Shown here one piece after another: positions 63,821-64,000 of a stretch of DNA of 64,000 nucleotides. Each line of letters begins with the position of its first letter. Within the stretch, counting starts at the first letter, position 1. The stretch spans positions 1,302,001 through 1,366,000 of the forward strand of contig NZ_CP090004.1 in NCBI RefSeq assembly GCF_021390175.1, read 5' to 3'. This DNA is from Flagellimonas sp. HMM57 (lineage in GTDB: Bacteria > Bacteroidota > Bacteroidia > Flavobacteriales > Flavobacteriaceae). The position numbers and the translations under genes are program-made. Below the pieces are notes generated by a model. The model searched no databases, was not told where the DNA came from, and saw only the letters and a program-made list of their open reading frames with translations.

Positions 63821-64000
63821 TTACTTATAAATTCCTAAACGTACCGTCAATAGGACTATGAAAACTACTGTTGAAAGAATAAAACAGGTAAAGGGGAAAA
63901 AGAAATAAATCAGTTTGTTCGTAGCTTCTCTTTTCATTTGGTTCTGTTGATTTAATTGATGAAACAAAGAAATGATGATGAAGAAAAATATGCCACAAAA
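63821..64000 (-). CDS. Small membrane protein, N-terminus outside window
   Basis: The frame is open to the right edge (60 codons here). Two hydrophobic helices are visible (CGIFFFIIISLFH and LIYFFFPFTCFILSTVVFIV), with LLTVRLGIYK at the end. An internal ATG at 63937 would give a 38-aa single-helix protein. No family recognised. Confidence 0.45.
   Translation of the reverse strand, partial: FCGIFFFIIISLFHQLNQQNQMKREATNKLIYFFFPFTCFILSTVVFIVLLTVRLGIYK

Overview
The window looks like a chromosomal segment of a marine member of the Flavobacteriaceae (Bacteroidota). It is AT-rich and start codons lack Shine-Dalgarno sequences. It carries SusC/SusD pairs, a hybrid two-component (HTCS) regulator, a type IX secretion-type C-terminal tail, and DUF1501/DUF1800, DUF5777 and YceI genes. 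The genus cannot be fixed from the sequence alone. No rRNA, tRNA or CRISPR array was seen.

1-17.4 kb is mostly housekeeping. It holds a zinc-ribbon protein, an XRE regulator, a Dph6-like ATP pyrophosphatase, a serine hydrolase, an ACT-type protein, YraN, a DUF1800/DUF1501 secreted pair, methionyl-tRNA synthetase, Tex, a histone-deacetylase-fold enzyme, ferritin with a tiny Lys/Cys-rich protein behind it, and a short SSB.

17.8-42.9 kb is a polysaccharide-utilisation-type locus. Read right to left on the minus strand it encodes SusC, SusD, a GH115/GH67-like protein, GH92, GH29, a Ca2+-dependent phosphatidylinositol-phospholipase C, a metallophosphoesterase, an HTCS regulator, myo-inositol oxygenase and a sodium:solute symporter. 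Divergent from susC are a double DUF1080 lipoprotein and two Gfo/Idh/MocA oxidoreductases. The combination suggests a substrate that carries an inositol-phosphate head group plus mannose, fucose and perhaps uronic acid, such as GPI-type glycans or glycosyl-inositol-phosphoceramides. This is inference.

42.9-47.4 kb is a decaying stretch: a short-chain dehydrogenase remnant run into the start of a GH78 rhamnosidase, a 2-keto-3-deoxygluconate kinase remnant, an acetyltransferase remnant, and an MFS transporter with a one-base frameshift in a homopolymer. The first two would normally belong to glucuronate catabolism, the pathway fed by myo-inositol oxygenase.

48.1-56.0 kb is a minus-strand envelope gene cluster: cytochrome c lipoprotein, YceI, an OB-fold protein, a DUF5777 barrel, a Cys-rich HMA protein, a three-repeat lamin-tail lipoprotein, then a second OB-fold/YceI/DUF5777 set. 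Divergent from it is a membrane-bound LytTR regulator. The shared promoter region carries direct repeats with an exact 20-bp period.

56.0-58.3 kb holds small orphan ORFs separated by attC-like inverted repeats. The two ends of each cassette match in the way integron cassettes predict, but no integrase lies in the window. 58.4-63.5 kb is an oxidative-stress island: OxyR-like regulator, exported catalase, glutamyl-tRNA reductase, exported ankyrin protein and DUF3050 protein. The last 0.5 kb holds a hairpin and the end of a small membrane protein gene.
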